NCBI GenBank assembly: GCA_038217425.1
Contig: JBBQPM010000137.1
Span: forward strand, 1 to 18,041
Direction: 5' to 3'
DNA: 18,041 bases
DNA from: JAIEPT01 sp038217425
Lineage (GTDB): Bacteria > Planctomycetota > Planctomycetia > Gemmatales > Gemmataceae
Part shown: positions 6,407 through 13,935 of the stretch, in pieces
How the letters are laid out: every line of letters begins with the position of its first letter
Numbering within the stretch: position 1 is the stretch's first letter
The notes under the pieces: model-generated
Told to the model about the DNA's origin: nothing
What the model saw: the letters and a program-made list of their open reading frames with translations, nothing else
Database searches by the model: none
Translations under genes and position numbers: made by a program

Positions 6407-7789
6407 TCACGCGCGTTTGAAACGAAGCACGCCCTGGGCGAGTGCTTGCGTGAGCGCCTGGAAATGTCCCTCCAGCGCCGTAAATTCCCTGGCGGTCACT
6501 CGGCGATCCGGCGCGCGGGTGGCGATGGCCCAGACCATTGCGAGGCGTTTGGCGAGTTCGCGCTTCTGCCAGAAGCCGCCCGTCAGTTCGTGCGCCGGCA
6601 GGGGGCCGCGCGGAATCGGAAAGGGGAGATCGACGTGCGCGTGCCTGCGGAACCAGTCGCCGATGAGCGCCTGGGCGGGTTCCCAAAACTCCCGACGGTC
6701 CAGCCGCTGCAGCAGTCGCTCGCGCACCAGGTCGGGCGACAAGGACAGACTCGAAGCGCCGACGGTCAGCGTCGCCGACTCCAGATTGCGCCGGGAGCCC
6801 ATAAATCGCTTGAACGCGTACAGGCCTACAAACAGCGTGATCCCACAGACCAGGACGGCCCAGATCGGCGCCGCGAATGTGGTCTGCAGTCGAGTCAGCA
6901 AACTGTTGAGAATCGCCAGCGGAAAGTCCCCCGGCGTGGGAATCGGCGGCAGCGCCGCCCGGCGGATCGGCAGCCCGATCTTGTCGATCAACTTGCCGTC
7001 GTGCAGGAACAGCACATGCTGGCGGCGCTGTCCGTCGCTTCGAGTCTGCAGCCAACGCACGACATTGTCGGCCAACTCAAAGTTGTCCAGATCTTCCTGC
7101 ACCATCATGCCGTTGACGAATAAGCCATGGCCGCCGAACAAGAGGACGCGGCGCGGATCGGGGAGCCTCAGATTGCCGATGACTTGAACGTGCCCCTGCG
7201 GCCCCCATACCGCTTCCTGCGAGGTCTCGTGGAAATACGCGAGCGGAACCAGGCGATCCGCGCCGGCGGGGCGCAGCGCCGCCGGCATCTGCGCCGGACA
7301 GTTGCTGGCGATGCCCACCTTGACGCCGACCTGGTTTAAGAACAATCCCTTGAAGATCGGATGCTCGTGCGCCGGTTCGCGCACCATTGGGCAGAGCCGA
7401 TTCTTGTGAATCCAGCGGTAGTTCCTGGGCAGGAAGTCGCGCCGGCCGGTGAACTGCACACCGAAAAGCGTCTCCTGATAACGGAGATTGGAAGCCAGGA
7501 GCAAGCCGCCGCGTTTGCGGACGAAGTCCTCCAGCGACATGCCGAGCGCCTGCTGAATCTGCGGCACGGCGGAGGCGAGGTCGCCGAAGCAGACGATCAA
7601 GAGATCTTCGGGCGGGATACGGTTGTCGGCGACGTCCTCGAGTTTGGGCACGATCTTGAGCCTGGCCTGGGAGAGGACGTGGCCAAAGACTTCCGAGCCT
7701 TCGAAGAAGACCTGGACTTTCCGCTCAGGGGGTTGGCCGCGAAGCGAAGCGGCGACGAGCAGCAGGCAAAGGGCAGCGGCGCGGGCCAT
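6407..7789 (-). CDS. DUF4350-like membrane protein of the MoxR operon
   Basis: This 460-residue protein has a signal peptide (MARAAALCLLLVAASLRGQ) and an extracytoplasmic domain beginning VQVFFEGSEVFGH, with a stretch near residues 60-250 resembling the DUF4350 or glutamine-amidotransferase-like fold (DLLIVCFGD, RKRGGLLLASN, RVLLFGGHGLFVN). One membrane helix near 308-327 follows, then a basic cytoplasmic tail of about 130 residues. DUF4350 proteins commonly accompany MoxR ATPases and DUF4129 proteins; their function is unknown. The start at 7789 is fixed by GGAGG 7 nt upstream and by the end of the preceding gene: the upstream stop TGA is separated from this ATG by one base, so the two are probably translationally coupled. 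An in-frame upstream ATG would add 17 residues inside the upstream gene and spoil the signal peptide. Confidence 0.8.
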   Translation of the reverse strand: MARAAALCLLLVAASLRGQPPERKVQVFFEGSEVFGHVLSQARLKIVPKLEDVADNRIPPEDLLIVCFGDLASAVPQIQQALGMSLEDFVRKRGGLLLASNLRYQETLFGVQFTGRRDFLPRNYRWIHKNRLCPMVREPAHEHPIFKGLFLNQVGVKVGIASNCPAQMPAALRPAGADRLVPLAYFHETSQEAVWGPQGHVQVIGNLRLPDPRRVLLFGGHGLFVNGMMVQEDLDNFELADNVVRWLQTRSDGQRRQHVLFLHDGKLIDKIGLPIRRAALPPIPTPGDFPLAILNSLLTRLQTTFAAPIWAVLVCGITLFVGLYAFKRFMGSRRNLESATLTVGASSLSLSPDLVRERLLQRLDRREFWEPAQALIGDWFRRHAHVDLPFPIPRGPLPAHELTGGFWQKRELAKRLAMVWAIATRAPDRRVTAREFTALEGHFQALTQALAQGVLRFKRA

Positions 7790-7790
7790 G

Positions 7791-8984
7791 TCAAACCTCC
7801 GCGCGGAGTTCGGAAAGCCAGCGCTGCGCGAGAGCGGCATCGTCGGGGGCGAGATCGTCGCCGGGGGCGTAGCGGGCCTTTTCGTAGAGCTGCGCGAGGA
7901 CGCCGACCTTGGGCCAGGTGCCCGCGACCATGCGATGGTTCCACGAGCGGGTTTCGCCGCCTAGATGCTTCTGCGTAAGGATCTCGAACGCGGCGACGAC
8001 GTCCGCGCGGGTGCGGATCGAATTGGGAAGTTGCCCCAGGATCCGCGCCGCGACGCTCCCGGCGCCGAGATCTCCCACGCGCAACGACAGCGTGCGCAGA
8101 ATCCAGAACGCCATCCCCGCCAGGCAAACCGCGAGCAGGATCCAGCCGAATGCCGCTCCGCTCGGCGCTCCGAAGCCTCCCCCGCCGCCGCCGAATCGCG
8201 GCAAACCGATGCTCGGAAGCCGCGGGAAACGAAGGCCGGTGTTCAGCGAAAGCTTGGGCGCCCGCAGCGAAACTTTCGGCAGCGAGGGGAGTTGGCTCAG
8301 CAGCCCGCCCTCCAATTTCGGCATCTGCGGCAGCCAGGAATTCCTCGGCGTCCACCGGTTCGCGTCCCAGTTCTGCGCCGGGACGTCGAAAGAGTCCATG
8401 CCCTTGCTGAAAATGTCCGTGAGCGATTCGTGCAGCCAGGGCGAATCGCGCAGCCAGGCGACGATGTCTTCGCTCACGCCGTCGGGAAGCTCTTCCATTA
8501 ACTTTGCGAAAAACTCGTTGGTCCGATCCTCCCGACGCAGCCCCTCTTCCGGCAACGGAATCGGTTGCCTCGCCGGGTTCGAAATATTGGGCGTCTGCCC
8601 CGGCGGCGTCGGCGGATCGATCTTCGGAATGGGAAGGTTCGGATTCGGTTGGAGCTTTTGTTCCTCGATCAACTTCTTGAACTGCTGAATTTGCGGCGAC
8701 AGCGTCATCGGGTTCTTGTCCTCGAGCATGCGCTGCAATTGTCGAAGCATCGCGGGATTGTTCTCGAGTTGCTGCAAAAGCCTGGCCTGTTCCGGGCTCA
8801 GCTTGTCGCGGATGCTGTCGAAGAGTTTGGCGAAGGGATCGTTGCCGCCGTGCGAGAGCAAGCGGCGCTGGACGAGGTCGGAGAGGTTGTCGCCGCCCCA
8901 GGTAATTTCCACGAGCGTCTTGGGACCATCCTGAGCATGGACCGAAAGGGCCGCGAGACACAGCACGAGCGCCAGACGTTTCAT
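7791..8984 (-). CDS. DUF4129-like membrane protein, first gene of the MoxR operon
   Basis: This 397-residue protein begins with a signal peptide (MKRLALVLCLAALSVHAQ). A long extracytoplasmic part has a helical region (33-110), a Pro-rich linker (111-148), a Leu/Pro/Ser-rich stretch with SLPKVSLRAPKLSL-type periodicity (about 219-263) and a run of six Gly (265-270). One membrane helix (279-297) and a cytoplasmic domain follow. The C-terminus (ADVVAAFEILTQ, then LAQLYEKARYAP and ALAQRWLSEL) matches the pattern of DUF4129 tails, which are usually found next to transglutaminase, DUF58 or MoxR genes. The start at 8984 has GGAGGAAG upstream; an in-frame longer form would place the signal peptide inside the protein. 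It reads away from the secreted protein gene starting at 9111, leaving a 126-nt divergent promoter region. Its role in MoxR-dependent assembly is inferred from the operon. Confidence 0.78.
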   Translation of the reverse strand: MKRLALVLCLAALSVHAQDGPKTLVEITWGGDNLSDLVQRRLLSHGGNDPFAKLFDSIRDKLSPEQARLLQQLENNPAMLRQLQRMLEDKNPMTLSPQIQQFKKLIEEQKLQPNPNLPIPKIDPPTPPGQTPNISNPARQPIPLPEEGLRREDRTNEFFAKLMEELPDGVSEDIVAWLRDSPWLHESLTDIFSKGMDSFDVPAQNWDANRWTPRNSWLPQMPKLEGGLLSQLPSLPKVSLRAPKLSLNTGLRFPRLPSIGLPRFGGGGGGFGAPSGAAFGWILLAVCLAGMAFWILRTLSLRVGDLGAGSVAARILGQLPNSIRTRADVVAAFEILTQKHLGGETRSWNHRMVAGTWPKVGVLAQLYEKARYAPGDDLAPDDAALAQRWLSELRAEV

Positions 8985-9110
8985 GGGCTTCTTCCTCCCC
9001 CCACATCCTACCGGACCGGACGGGCGACGCCAAAGGGATATTTGGCCGGCCCGGATTTCCATAAGATGCCAACCCACGACCCGCCCTCCCTTTTCACGAC
9101 GAACCTAACC

Positions 9111-10004
9111 ATGCGCACGCTTCTCTCGATCGGACTCCTCGTCGCCCTCGGCGCGCCGACTTACGGCCAAAACGTCCTCATCGTCAATGCCGAGGGGAAA
9201 GAGACGAAGGCGAAGAACGCCAAATTCATCGTCGGCGCCCGGCATCTGTCCTGGCTCGCGGACCCGAAAACGCCGGTGCCGCCGGCGGTGAAAGGCAAGC
9301 CGCCGGCCGTCGGGCCCGAATATCTCGAGATCCGCGAGGGACTTTTGTTCCAGGTCAAGGAAGGCGTGACGACGTTGACGCCGATCGCGAGCCTCAAGTC
9401 GCTCGATTTCGACAAGGTCAAGAAGACCGTGACCGCGAAGGTGCTCCTCGAAGGAGGAGGAGAGGTTTCTCTCATCGGTTCGACCGAGTATCTGAAGATC
9501 AACAAGTTTCAGCTCGAAGCCGACGTCGATCTCGGGCAACTCGGCGCGGCCCGCAAGACATTCAAAGGCGGCGAAGCCAAAGAGGGCGTGCAGTCCATTC
9601 GCTTCCCCGATGCCGTGCCGCTGGCGAAGCGCGATCTTGGCACGAAGACGAAACTGGTCACCCGCGAGAAGGACGAAGTGACGCACGACATCGGTTCGCT
9701 CGAGCCGTTGTACACGCTGCAGGGGGGGATGATTCGGACCTGGCCATTCCTTTACTTCCAGAAGACGGTGAAGGCGGAACTGGCGAAGATCAAGGGAATG
9801 CGGGCGGTATCGGCCGAGGATTTGAAGCAGGGGACGGTGATGGAAGTGACGCTCGGCGGCAAGACGGCGCCGCTGGTGGTGAACGAGACGCCGACGCTCG
9901 CGGAAGACCTGGCGCCCCCGCGGCTCATCGGGCTCGTCGGCAAGACGGCGGTCGGGTATCAGATCGTGCCGCTGGCGCGGATTCACGAGTTCGTGAATCC
10001 GTAG
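9111..10004 (+). CDS. Secreted protein of unknown function
   Basis: This 297-residue protein starts with a signal peptide (MRTLLSIGLLVALGAPTYGQ) and is probably released or periplasmic, since no further membrane segment or lipobox is seen. The body is rich in Lys, Val and Thr with alternating beta-strand character (EYLEIREGLLFQVKEGVTTL; SLKSLDFDKVKKTVTAKVLL), suggesting a mostly beta fold with two similar halves, near residues 60-160 and 190-290. No family was recognised. The chosen ATG gives the best signal peptide but has no strong ribosome site; an in-frame ATG at 9066 would add 15 polar residues in front. It is divergent from the MoxR operon and convergent with the S9 peptidase gene, with a repeat cluster between them whose first unit includes the last base of the stop codon. 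Confidence 0.75.
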   Translation: MRTLLSIGLLVALGAPTYGQNVLIVNAEGKETKAKNAKFIVGARHLSWLADPKTPVPPAVKGKPPAVGPEYLEIREGLLFQVKEGVTTLTPIASLKSLDFDKVKKTVTAKVLLEGGGEVSLIGSTEYLKINKFQLEADVDLGQLGAARKTFKGGEAKEGVQSIRFPDAVPLAKRDLGTKTKLVTREKDEVTHDIGSLEPLYTLQGGMIRTWPFLYFQKTVKAELAKIKGMRAVSAEDLKQGTVMEVTLGGKTAPLVVNETPTLAEDLAPPRLIGLVGKTAVGYQIVPLARIHEFVNP

Positions 10005-10126
10005 CCCGCCGCGCAAGCAAGGATGAAATGTTTGGAGCCCGCAGCGCAAGCAAGGATGAAATGTTTGGGGCCCGCCGCGCAAGCAAGGATACAGCAAGCC
10101 CTTGCTTGCGCTGCGGGCTCCAAACG
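10004..10126. repeat. 33-nt tandem repeat (two full units and one partial) plus an inverted copy
   Basis: Units lie at 10004-10036 and 10037-10069. They differ at two positions and read GCCCGCCGCGCAAGCAAGG followed by ATGAAATGTTTGGA (A or G last). A third copy keeps only the first 21 bases (10070-10090), and a reverse-complement copy of the core with its TTTGGA flank lies at 10100-10124. The first unit begins with the last base of the TAG stop codon of the upstream gene. The core resembles GC-rich intergenic elements that I recall being frequent in planctomycete genomes. Confidence 0.85.
10070..10118. terminator. Strong hairpin between convergent genes, probable bidirectional terminator
   Basis: The 19-nt arm 10070-10088 pairs with 10100-10118 with one mismatch, around an 11-nt loop. 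It lies 9 nt past the end of the S9 peptidase gene (minus) and 65 nt past the end of the secreted-protein gene (plus). No clear U-run follows on either strand, so termination would rely on the stem alone or on Rho. Confidence 0.5.
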
Positions 10127-10127
10127 C

Positions 10128-12164
10128 TCACTTCGGGCCCACGCCGATGTACTTCTCCAGCCAGCCGAACACTTCGCCCGTCCAGAGCTTCGCGTTCTGG
10201 GCCTTCAGAATCCAGTGATTCTCGTCGGGAAAGTAGACGAGCCGCGACGGCACCCCCTTGATGCGCAGCGTGTTGTAATACTCGAAGCCCTGCGACACCG
10301 GCACGCGGTAGTCCTTTTCGCCATGCGTCACCAACGTCGGCGTCTTGAAATTGGCGGCGAATCGCTGCGGCGTCTGCTTGTCGATCAGCGTCAGATCACC
10401 CCACGGCATCGCCCCCAGCGGACGTTCTCGGCTCCGCACGTAGTCCGACGCCATCATCGAGTGCCAGTTATAGACGCCCGCGTGGCAGACCATGGCCGCG
10501 AAGCGATCGGTGTGGCCGTTGAGCCAGGCCATCATGTAACCGCCGTAACTGGCGCCGACCGCGGCGAGCTTCGTCTTGTCGATGTACGGCTCGTTCACCA
10601 TGTAATCGGTCGCCTTCATGACATCGATGAACGGCTTGGTCGCCATGTCGCCGGTGATGGAGTCGGTGAACTTTTGCCCGAAGCCGCTGGAGCCGTGAAA
10701 ATTGGGACACGCGACGACGTAGCCCTTGCTCGCCAGCAGATGGAAGTTCCAGCGGTAGTGGAAGTCGGTCGCGATGCCGTTGTGCGGTCCGCCGTGGACG
10801 AACATGACGAACGGGTACTTCTTCTTGGGATCGAACTGGGGCGGATAGACGATCCACATCTGCACGTCGTCGCCGTCGGCACCCTTGTAGGTGACGTTCT
10901 TGGTGGGGCCGAGGTCCCACTGGGCCGTGAGGTCGTCGTTGAACTTGTCGATGCGGCGCTCAACCGTTCCATCCAAGACCCAAACCTGGGCGGGGATGTC
11001 AAAGCTCGCGCGCAACATGGAGACGATTCCGTTGGCCATCACTGGCGACGTGTCCGAGAAACCCTTCGTTGCATATCCGGAGTGTTTCTCGTCGACGGTC
11101 GAAACATAGATGCGATGATAGCCCATGTCTTCCACTTCAAATAGAAGATGTCCCGGCCAGATGTCACGGGCGCGAACGATTTGAAGAACGCCGCAGGAGC
11201 GGTCAAGGCTGCCCGTTCGTTCTCTGAATTCCGATCCGCCCCCATGCATGATCCGAATCCGGTCCGCGTAAAAAAACTTCGTGGTTTGACGCTGAAAAGC
11301 GATCAAACGATCCGTGACGTAGAGGGGATTCATATCATTTCCCGGATTGTCGCTCGTGATATTCTTCGGCTCGCTCGCCTTCACGAGCGACATCGTGTAG
11401 AGATCGGTGTTGAAGTCGGTGCCAATCTCCTTTGTCGTCTCCGACGTGAAGCAAATCTCCTTGCCGTCCGGCGAAATGTCGTAGCTCGACGCATCGGCGC
11501 CGGTCGCGGGGAGCGTTCGCTTCGTGTGCGCGAACACGTTCGTGTGCTTGCCGCTGGCGAGATCGACGCGATAGACGACGGGGCGTTTGCCGTCCGCGAT
11601 CCACGAATCCCACACGCGGTACATGGCGTCGTCGATCACGTACGCCTGCACTTTGTCGTCCTTCTTCGCTTTCTCCTTCTTCGTGTACGAAGCGTCGTCG
11701 GGCGTGTCGGCCCAGGTATTTACCAGGCAGAAGATCGACTGCGAATCGGGCGCCCACTTCAGGCCCGACATCGCCATCGGCAACTTCGACACCTGCTTCG
11801 CCTCGCCCCCTTGCGGCGAAATCACATGGATCTGTGCGATGTCACCGGTACGCTTCGACGTGAACGCGATCCATTTGCCGTCGGGGGACCAGATCGGCCC
11901 GGAGTTTTTGCCCGCGAAGCTCGTGAGCTGCTTCTGCGTCTTGCCGTCGGTCGAGAGGATCCAGATCTGCGACGTGCTCGAGTTGTCTTCAAGCACGAAC
12001 GACGACACCTCGACCGCGACCCAGCTGCCGTCGGGGGCGATGGAGGGTTTGCCGAGCCGCTGGACTTTCCAGAGATCTTCGAAGGCGATCGGGCGTTTTT
12101 GGGCGTGGAGTTGGGGAAGGAAAGCGAGACAGAGGACGAGCGTCCCCAGAAGTCGGCGGAGCAT
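10128..12164 (-). CDS. Secreted S9 family prolyl oligopeptidase/acylaminoacyl peptidase
   Basis: This 678-residue exported serine peptidase of family S9 cleaves short peptides (dipeptidyl or acylaminoacyl peptidase type; the exact specificity cannot be told). The signal peptide is MLRRLLGTLVLCLAFLPQLHAQ; the start at 12164 has GAGGAAT 7 nt upstream. The N-terminal part (about 30-400) is a beta-propeller with WSPDGKWIAF-type blade repeats (SIAPDGSW, WSPDGKWIAF, WAPDSQSIF, ISPDGKEICF). The C-terminal alpha/beta-hydrolase domain shows HGGP (457-460), the nucleophile elbow GASYGG with Ser539, Asp618 in HGEKDYRVP and His650 in DENHW, so the catalytic triad is complete. Propeller residues about 275-400 lack recognisable SPDG blades and are encoded by DNA of lower GC (see findings). 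Upstream, only a large inverted repeat separates it from the NPY-rich protein gene on the same strand. Confidence 0.93.
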   Translation of the reverse strand: MLRRLLGTLVLCLAFLPQLHAQKRPIAFEDLWKVQRLGKPSIAPDGSWVAVEVSSFVLEDNSSTSQIWILSTDGKTQKQLTSFAGKNSGPIWSPDGKWIAFTSKRTGDIAQIHVISPQGGEAKQVSKLPMAMSGLKWAPDSQSIFCLVNTWADTPDDASYTKKEKAKKDDKVQAYVIDDAMYRVWDSWIADGKRPVVYRVDLASGKHTNVFAHTKRTLPATGADASSYDISPDGKEICFTSETTKEIGTDFNTDLYTMSLVKASEPKNITSDNPGNDMNPLYVTDRLIAFQRQTTKFFYADRIRIMHGGGSEFRERTGSLDRSCGVLQIVRARDIWPGHLLFEVEDMGYHRIYVSTVDEKHSGYATKGFSDTSPVMANGIVSMLRASFDIPAQVWVLDGTVERRIDKFNDDLTAQWDLGPTKNVTYKGADGDDVQMWIVYPPQFDPKKKYPFVMFVHGGPHNGIATDFHYRWNFHLLASKGYVVACPNFHGSSGFGQKFTDSITGDMATKPFIDVMKATDYMVNEPYIDKTKLAAVGASYGGYMMAWLNGHTDRFAAMVCHAGVYNWHSMMASDYVRSRERPLGAMPWGDLTLIDKQTPQRFAANFKTPTLVTHGEKDYRVPVSQGFEYYNTLRIKGVPSRLVYFPDENHWILKAQNAKLWTGEVFGWLEKYIGVGPK

Positions 12165-12178
12165 GCGGTATTCCTCGG

Positions 12179-12271
12179 CGTTTAGCCGCCGCGCCCTCGC
12201 GGCGCGGGTGCGTGCAACAAATGGATTCGGCCGCCGCGACACGTCCGCGCCGGGAGGGCGCGGCGGCTAAA
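12179..12271. repeat. Large GC-rich inverted repeat (18-bp perfect arms, extended to about 31 nt)
   Basis: TTTAGCCGCCGCGCCCTC (12181-12198) and its exact reverse complement (12254-12271) lie 55 nt apart. Inside, 12199-12211 and 12241-12253 continue the pairing with a few mismatches. The outer ends contain CGTTTAGC on one side and GCTAAA on the other. It fills most of the 109 nt between the NPY-rich protein gene stop (12274) and the S9 peptidase ATG (12164), so it would act as terminator or read-through hairpin between two genes on the same strand. It looks like a dispersed intergenic element of this genome. Confidence 0.85.
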
Positions 12272-12273
12272 CA

Positions 12274-13455
12274 CTATTGATCCTTGCGGTCGACCATCGT
12301 GAGCTGGGCGTTGAGCGTGACGTCGAAAGCGACCATGGCGCTGTGCAGCGCCCGGTACGAGCCTTCGTCGAACGCGGTGGCGGGGCCGAACTTCAGGCCG
12401 TTGCTCACCATGTATTCGGTCAGATCCTGGATCGACTTGCCGCCGGTGACGAACGCCTGCCAGCTGTTTTGCGTCTGCACTTCGCCGCGGCGAACGGCGA
12501 CCAGCGCCTCGTCGAAATCGTTCAGAAATCGGCGTGCATCGAGGTACTGCATCGTCGGCAATTCGTTCATCTTCTTGATCAGGGATTCGCGCAGCAGCTT
12601 GGTTTCGGTTTCGACGCCCCCCAGGAGGATGTTGTCGATCTTGCCGTTGACGGCGTCCTGCATGATTTGCTGAATCTTGGCGTTCATGGCGCGTTGTTTT
12701 TCGGTGCCGAGCAGGTCGTTGAGCGACTGCGGGAAGCTGAACTTGGTGGGATTGCGGAGCACGCCGAGCGAGCCGCTGGACTTGGTGACGTTAATTTGCC
12801 TGAGGATTTCTTCGGTGAGCTGGATCGGCTCCATGGCGACTTTTTTGCTGGTGAACTTACGAAGATCGTCGAGGAGGACGTTGAGAGCTTTGCCGCTGAC
12901 GATTTCGGTGGGACTGGAGTTGGTCTGGATGCGCATGAGGGTGCTGCGGGCGATCTTGTTCTGTTCCTCGGCATAAGTCGGGGTATTGGCGCGGACCCAC
13001 ATTGCGAACTCGAACTGTTTCTTTTTGGTGTCGATGCGGGCTTGCAGCGCCTGTTCGCGGAGGATGCGGGCGCGTTCGGCGTCATTCATGACGGTGCCGT
13101 AGGCGCGGGTCAGGTCGGCCGAGCCGGAGAGATAGCTGCCGGCGCCGAGGTAGGGATTGGAGTAGGGCAGGAAGGAGCTGGCGTAGGGATCGACGCCCGC
13201 GCCGGCCGTGTAGGGGTTGAGGGTAGCGCCGGCGGCGGGCGTGTAGGGATTGAGCGTATAACCTGGATTGACGACGGGAGCGACGCCGCCGTAGCCGACG
13301 CCGTTGCCGAAGCCATTCTGGTAGGGGGTGTAGAAGCGCGCGTTGTACGAGCTTTGCAGGTTGTAGTAGTACTGCGCCGGAGTGACGCCGAGCTGCGCGT
13401 GCAGGGGAGCAGTCGCCAGGAGGAGGGCCAAGAGCGGAAGGTTTCGGAAGTTCAT
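12274..13455 (-). CDS. Secreted NPY-rich protein of unknown function
   Basis: This 393-residue protein has a signal peptide (MNFRNLPLLALLLATAPLHAQ), a Tyr/Asn/Gly/Pro-rich region (about 26-110) with repeated NPY or DPY units (TLNPYTPAAGA followed by TLNPYTAGAGV, then VDPYASSF and SNPYLGAG), and a helical, charged region from about residue 115 (ERARILREQALQARIDTKKKQFEF) that may form coiled coil. The rest is predicted mostly helical. No membrane anchor or enzyme motif was seen and no family was recognised; the layout suggests a structural or surface-associated protein. The start at 13455 has GAGG 7 nt upstream; an upstream in-frame start adds 26 residues that break the signal peptide. It reads away from the prenyl synthase gene across a 480-nt gap. 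Confidence 0.78.
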   Translation of the reverse strand: MNFRNLPLLALLLATAPLHAQLGVTPAQYYYNLQSSYNARFYTPYQNGFGNGVGYGGVAPVVNPGYTLNPYTPAAGATLNPYTAGAGVDPYASSFLPYSNPYLGAGSYLSGSADLTRAYGTVMNDAERARILREQALQARIDTKKKQFEFAMWVRANTPTYAEEQNKIARSTLMRIQTNSSPTEIVSGKALNVLLDDLRKFTSKKVAMEPIQLTEEILRQINVTKSSGSLGVLRNPTKFSFPQSLNDLLGTEKQRAMNAKIQQIMQDAVNGKIDNILLGGVETETKLLRESLIKKMNELPTMQYLDARRFLNDFDEALVAVRRGEVQTQNSWQAFVTGGKSIQDLTEYMVSNGLKFGPATAFDEGSYRALHSAMVAFDVTLNAQLTMVDRKDQ

Positions 13456-13668
13456 AGCGTGCCTCGTCCAGGGAGGAAGCGATGGAGATGGTGCGATCTC
13501 CCTTATGGTAACTCGTACGGCGCGCGGGTTCAAGCAAAAGCCGGGGGTTGTCGGCCGATTTGTGCGCGGACTTGAGAAAATGCGCGGACGGCCGCCGCAA
13601 AATCACCTAGAAGCGGGGGGCGAAGTCTCGCAGGAAGGATGGGAATTATCTCGTTCGCATGGGATGCT

Positions 13669-13697
13669 GGCCCGCTTCCTAACGGGCGCGGCTCGGT
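13669..13697. repeat. Dispersed planctomycete-type intergenic element (small hairpin)
   Basis: The stretch GGCCCGCTTCCTAACGGGC (13669-13687), continued by GCGGCTCGGT (13688-13697), contains a GCCCG/CGGGC stem (13670-13674 with 13683-13687) and an 8-nt loop. Its reverse complement begins ACCGAGCCGCGCCCGT, which resembles a short element that I recall recurring between genes in many planctomycete genomes. Only one copy is in this window, so the repeat status rests on memory. Confidence 0.5.
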
Positions 13698-13922
13698 AAT
13701 TTTGCGCGTCAATCAGCAAGCAGGAGGGCCATTCTTCGTCGCGTGTTCATTCGATAACGTTCCGCGAGCACCCTCAATTTCGCCATGCGTACGCTCCAGG
13801 CCATTCTCACAAACGACGCCGAATAAAATAATCTCGTCAGAAGTCTGGTATGTTGGGCGATTTTGTCCGATAATCACCCGGACCGACTCTGTTTGCCCCC
13901 CGCCGACTCGTTCCTGCCCCTT

Positions 13923-13926
13923 GAGG
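13923..13926 (+). promoter_or_regulatory. Ribosome-binding site that fixes the GTG start of the fusion gene
   Basis: GAGG, within TTGAGGTCA, lies 9 nt before the GTG at 13936. No ATG in this frame lies close by: the nearest upstream one is almost 300 nt away, beyond non-conserved sequence. Confidence 0.6.
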
Positions 13927-13935
13927 TCAACACCC

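Larger units (their letters stand above)
13456..13935. other. 480-nt divergent intergenic region without a supported gene
   Basis: The gap lies between the NPY-rich protein (minus) and the DUF116-prenyl synthase fusion (plus). Short open frames cross it, but none has a ribosome site with a plausible protein. One on the minus strand reads PRPLGSG, the typical accidental translation of the planctomycete repeat noted at 13669-13697. The right part (13740-13875) is richer in A and T (GAATAAAATAATCTCG near 13820; GATAAT at 13869-13874) and probably holds the promoter of the fusion gene; no -35 box stands out. Confidence 0.6.

Noticed and set aside
6018..7055. Minus-strand frame overlapping both moxR and the DUF4350-like gene
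   Set aside because: It spans the junction of two genes in a different frame and gives an Arg/Pro/Ala-rich product typical of a frame shadow.
7597..9072. 491-codon minus-strand frame over the DUF4129-like gene
   Set aside because: It is the alternate frame of the real gene. The true frame has a signal peptide, a membrane helix, a ribosome site and a stop codon one base before the next gene.
10004..10126. Possible small CRISPR array
   Set aside because: The units are directly adjacent without unique spacers, one copy is inverted and no cas gene is present.
10023..11144. Plus-strand 373-codon frame starting in the 33-nt repeats
   Set aside because: It runs antisense to the S9 peptidase catalytic domain, and its start lies within repeat DNA without a ribosome site.
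13530..13712. Minus-strand 60-codon frame reading PRPLGSG
   Set aside because: The peptide is the translation of the dispersed intergenic element at 13669-13697 and there is no ribosome site. Such frames are commonly over-annotated in planctomycetes.
13846..13874. Possible sigma-54 promoter before the fusion gene
   Set aside because: The GG and GC elements with correct spacing could not be found; only a -10-like GATAAT is visible.
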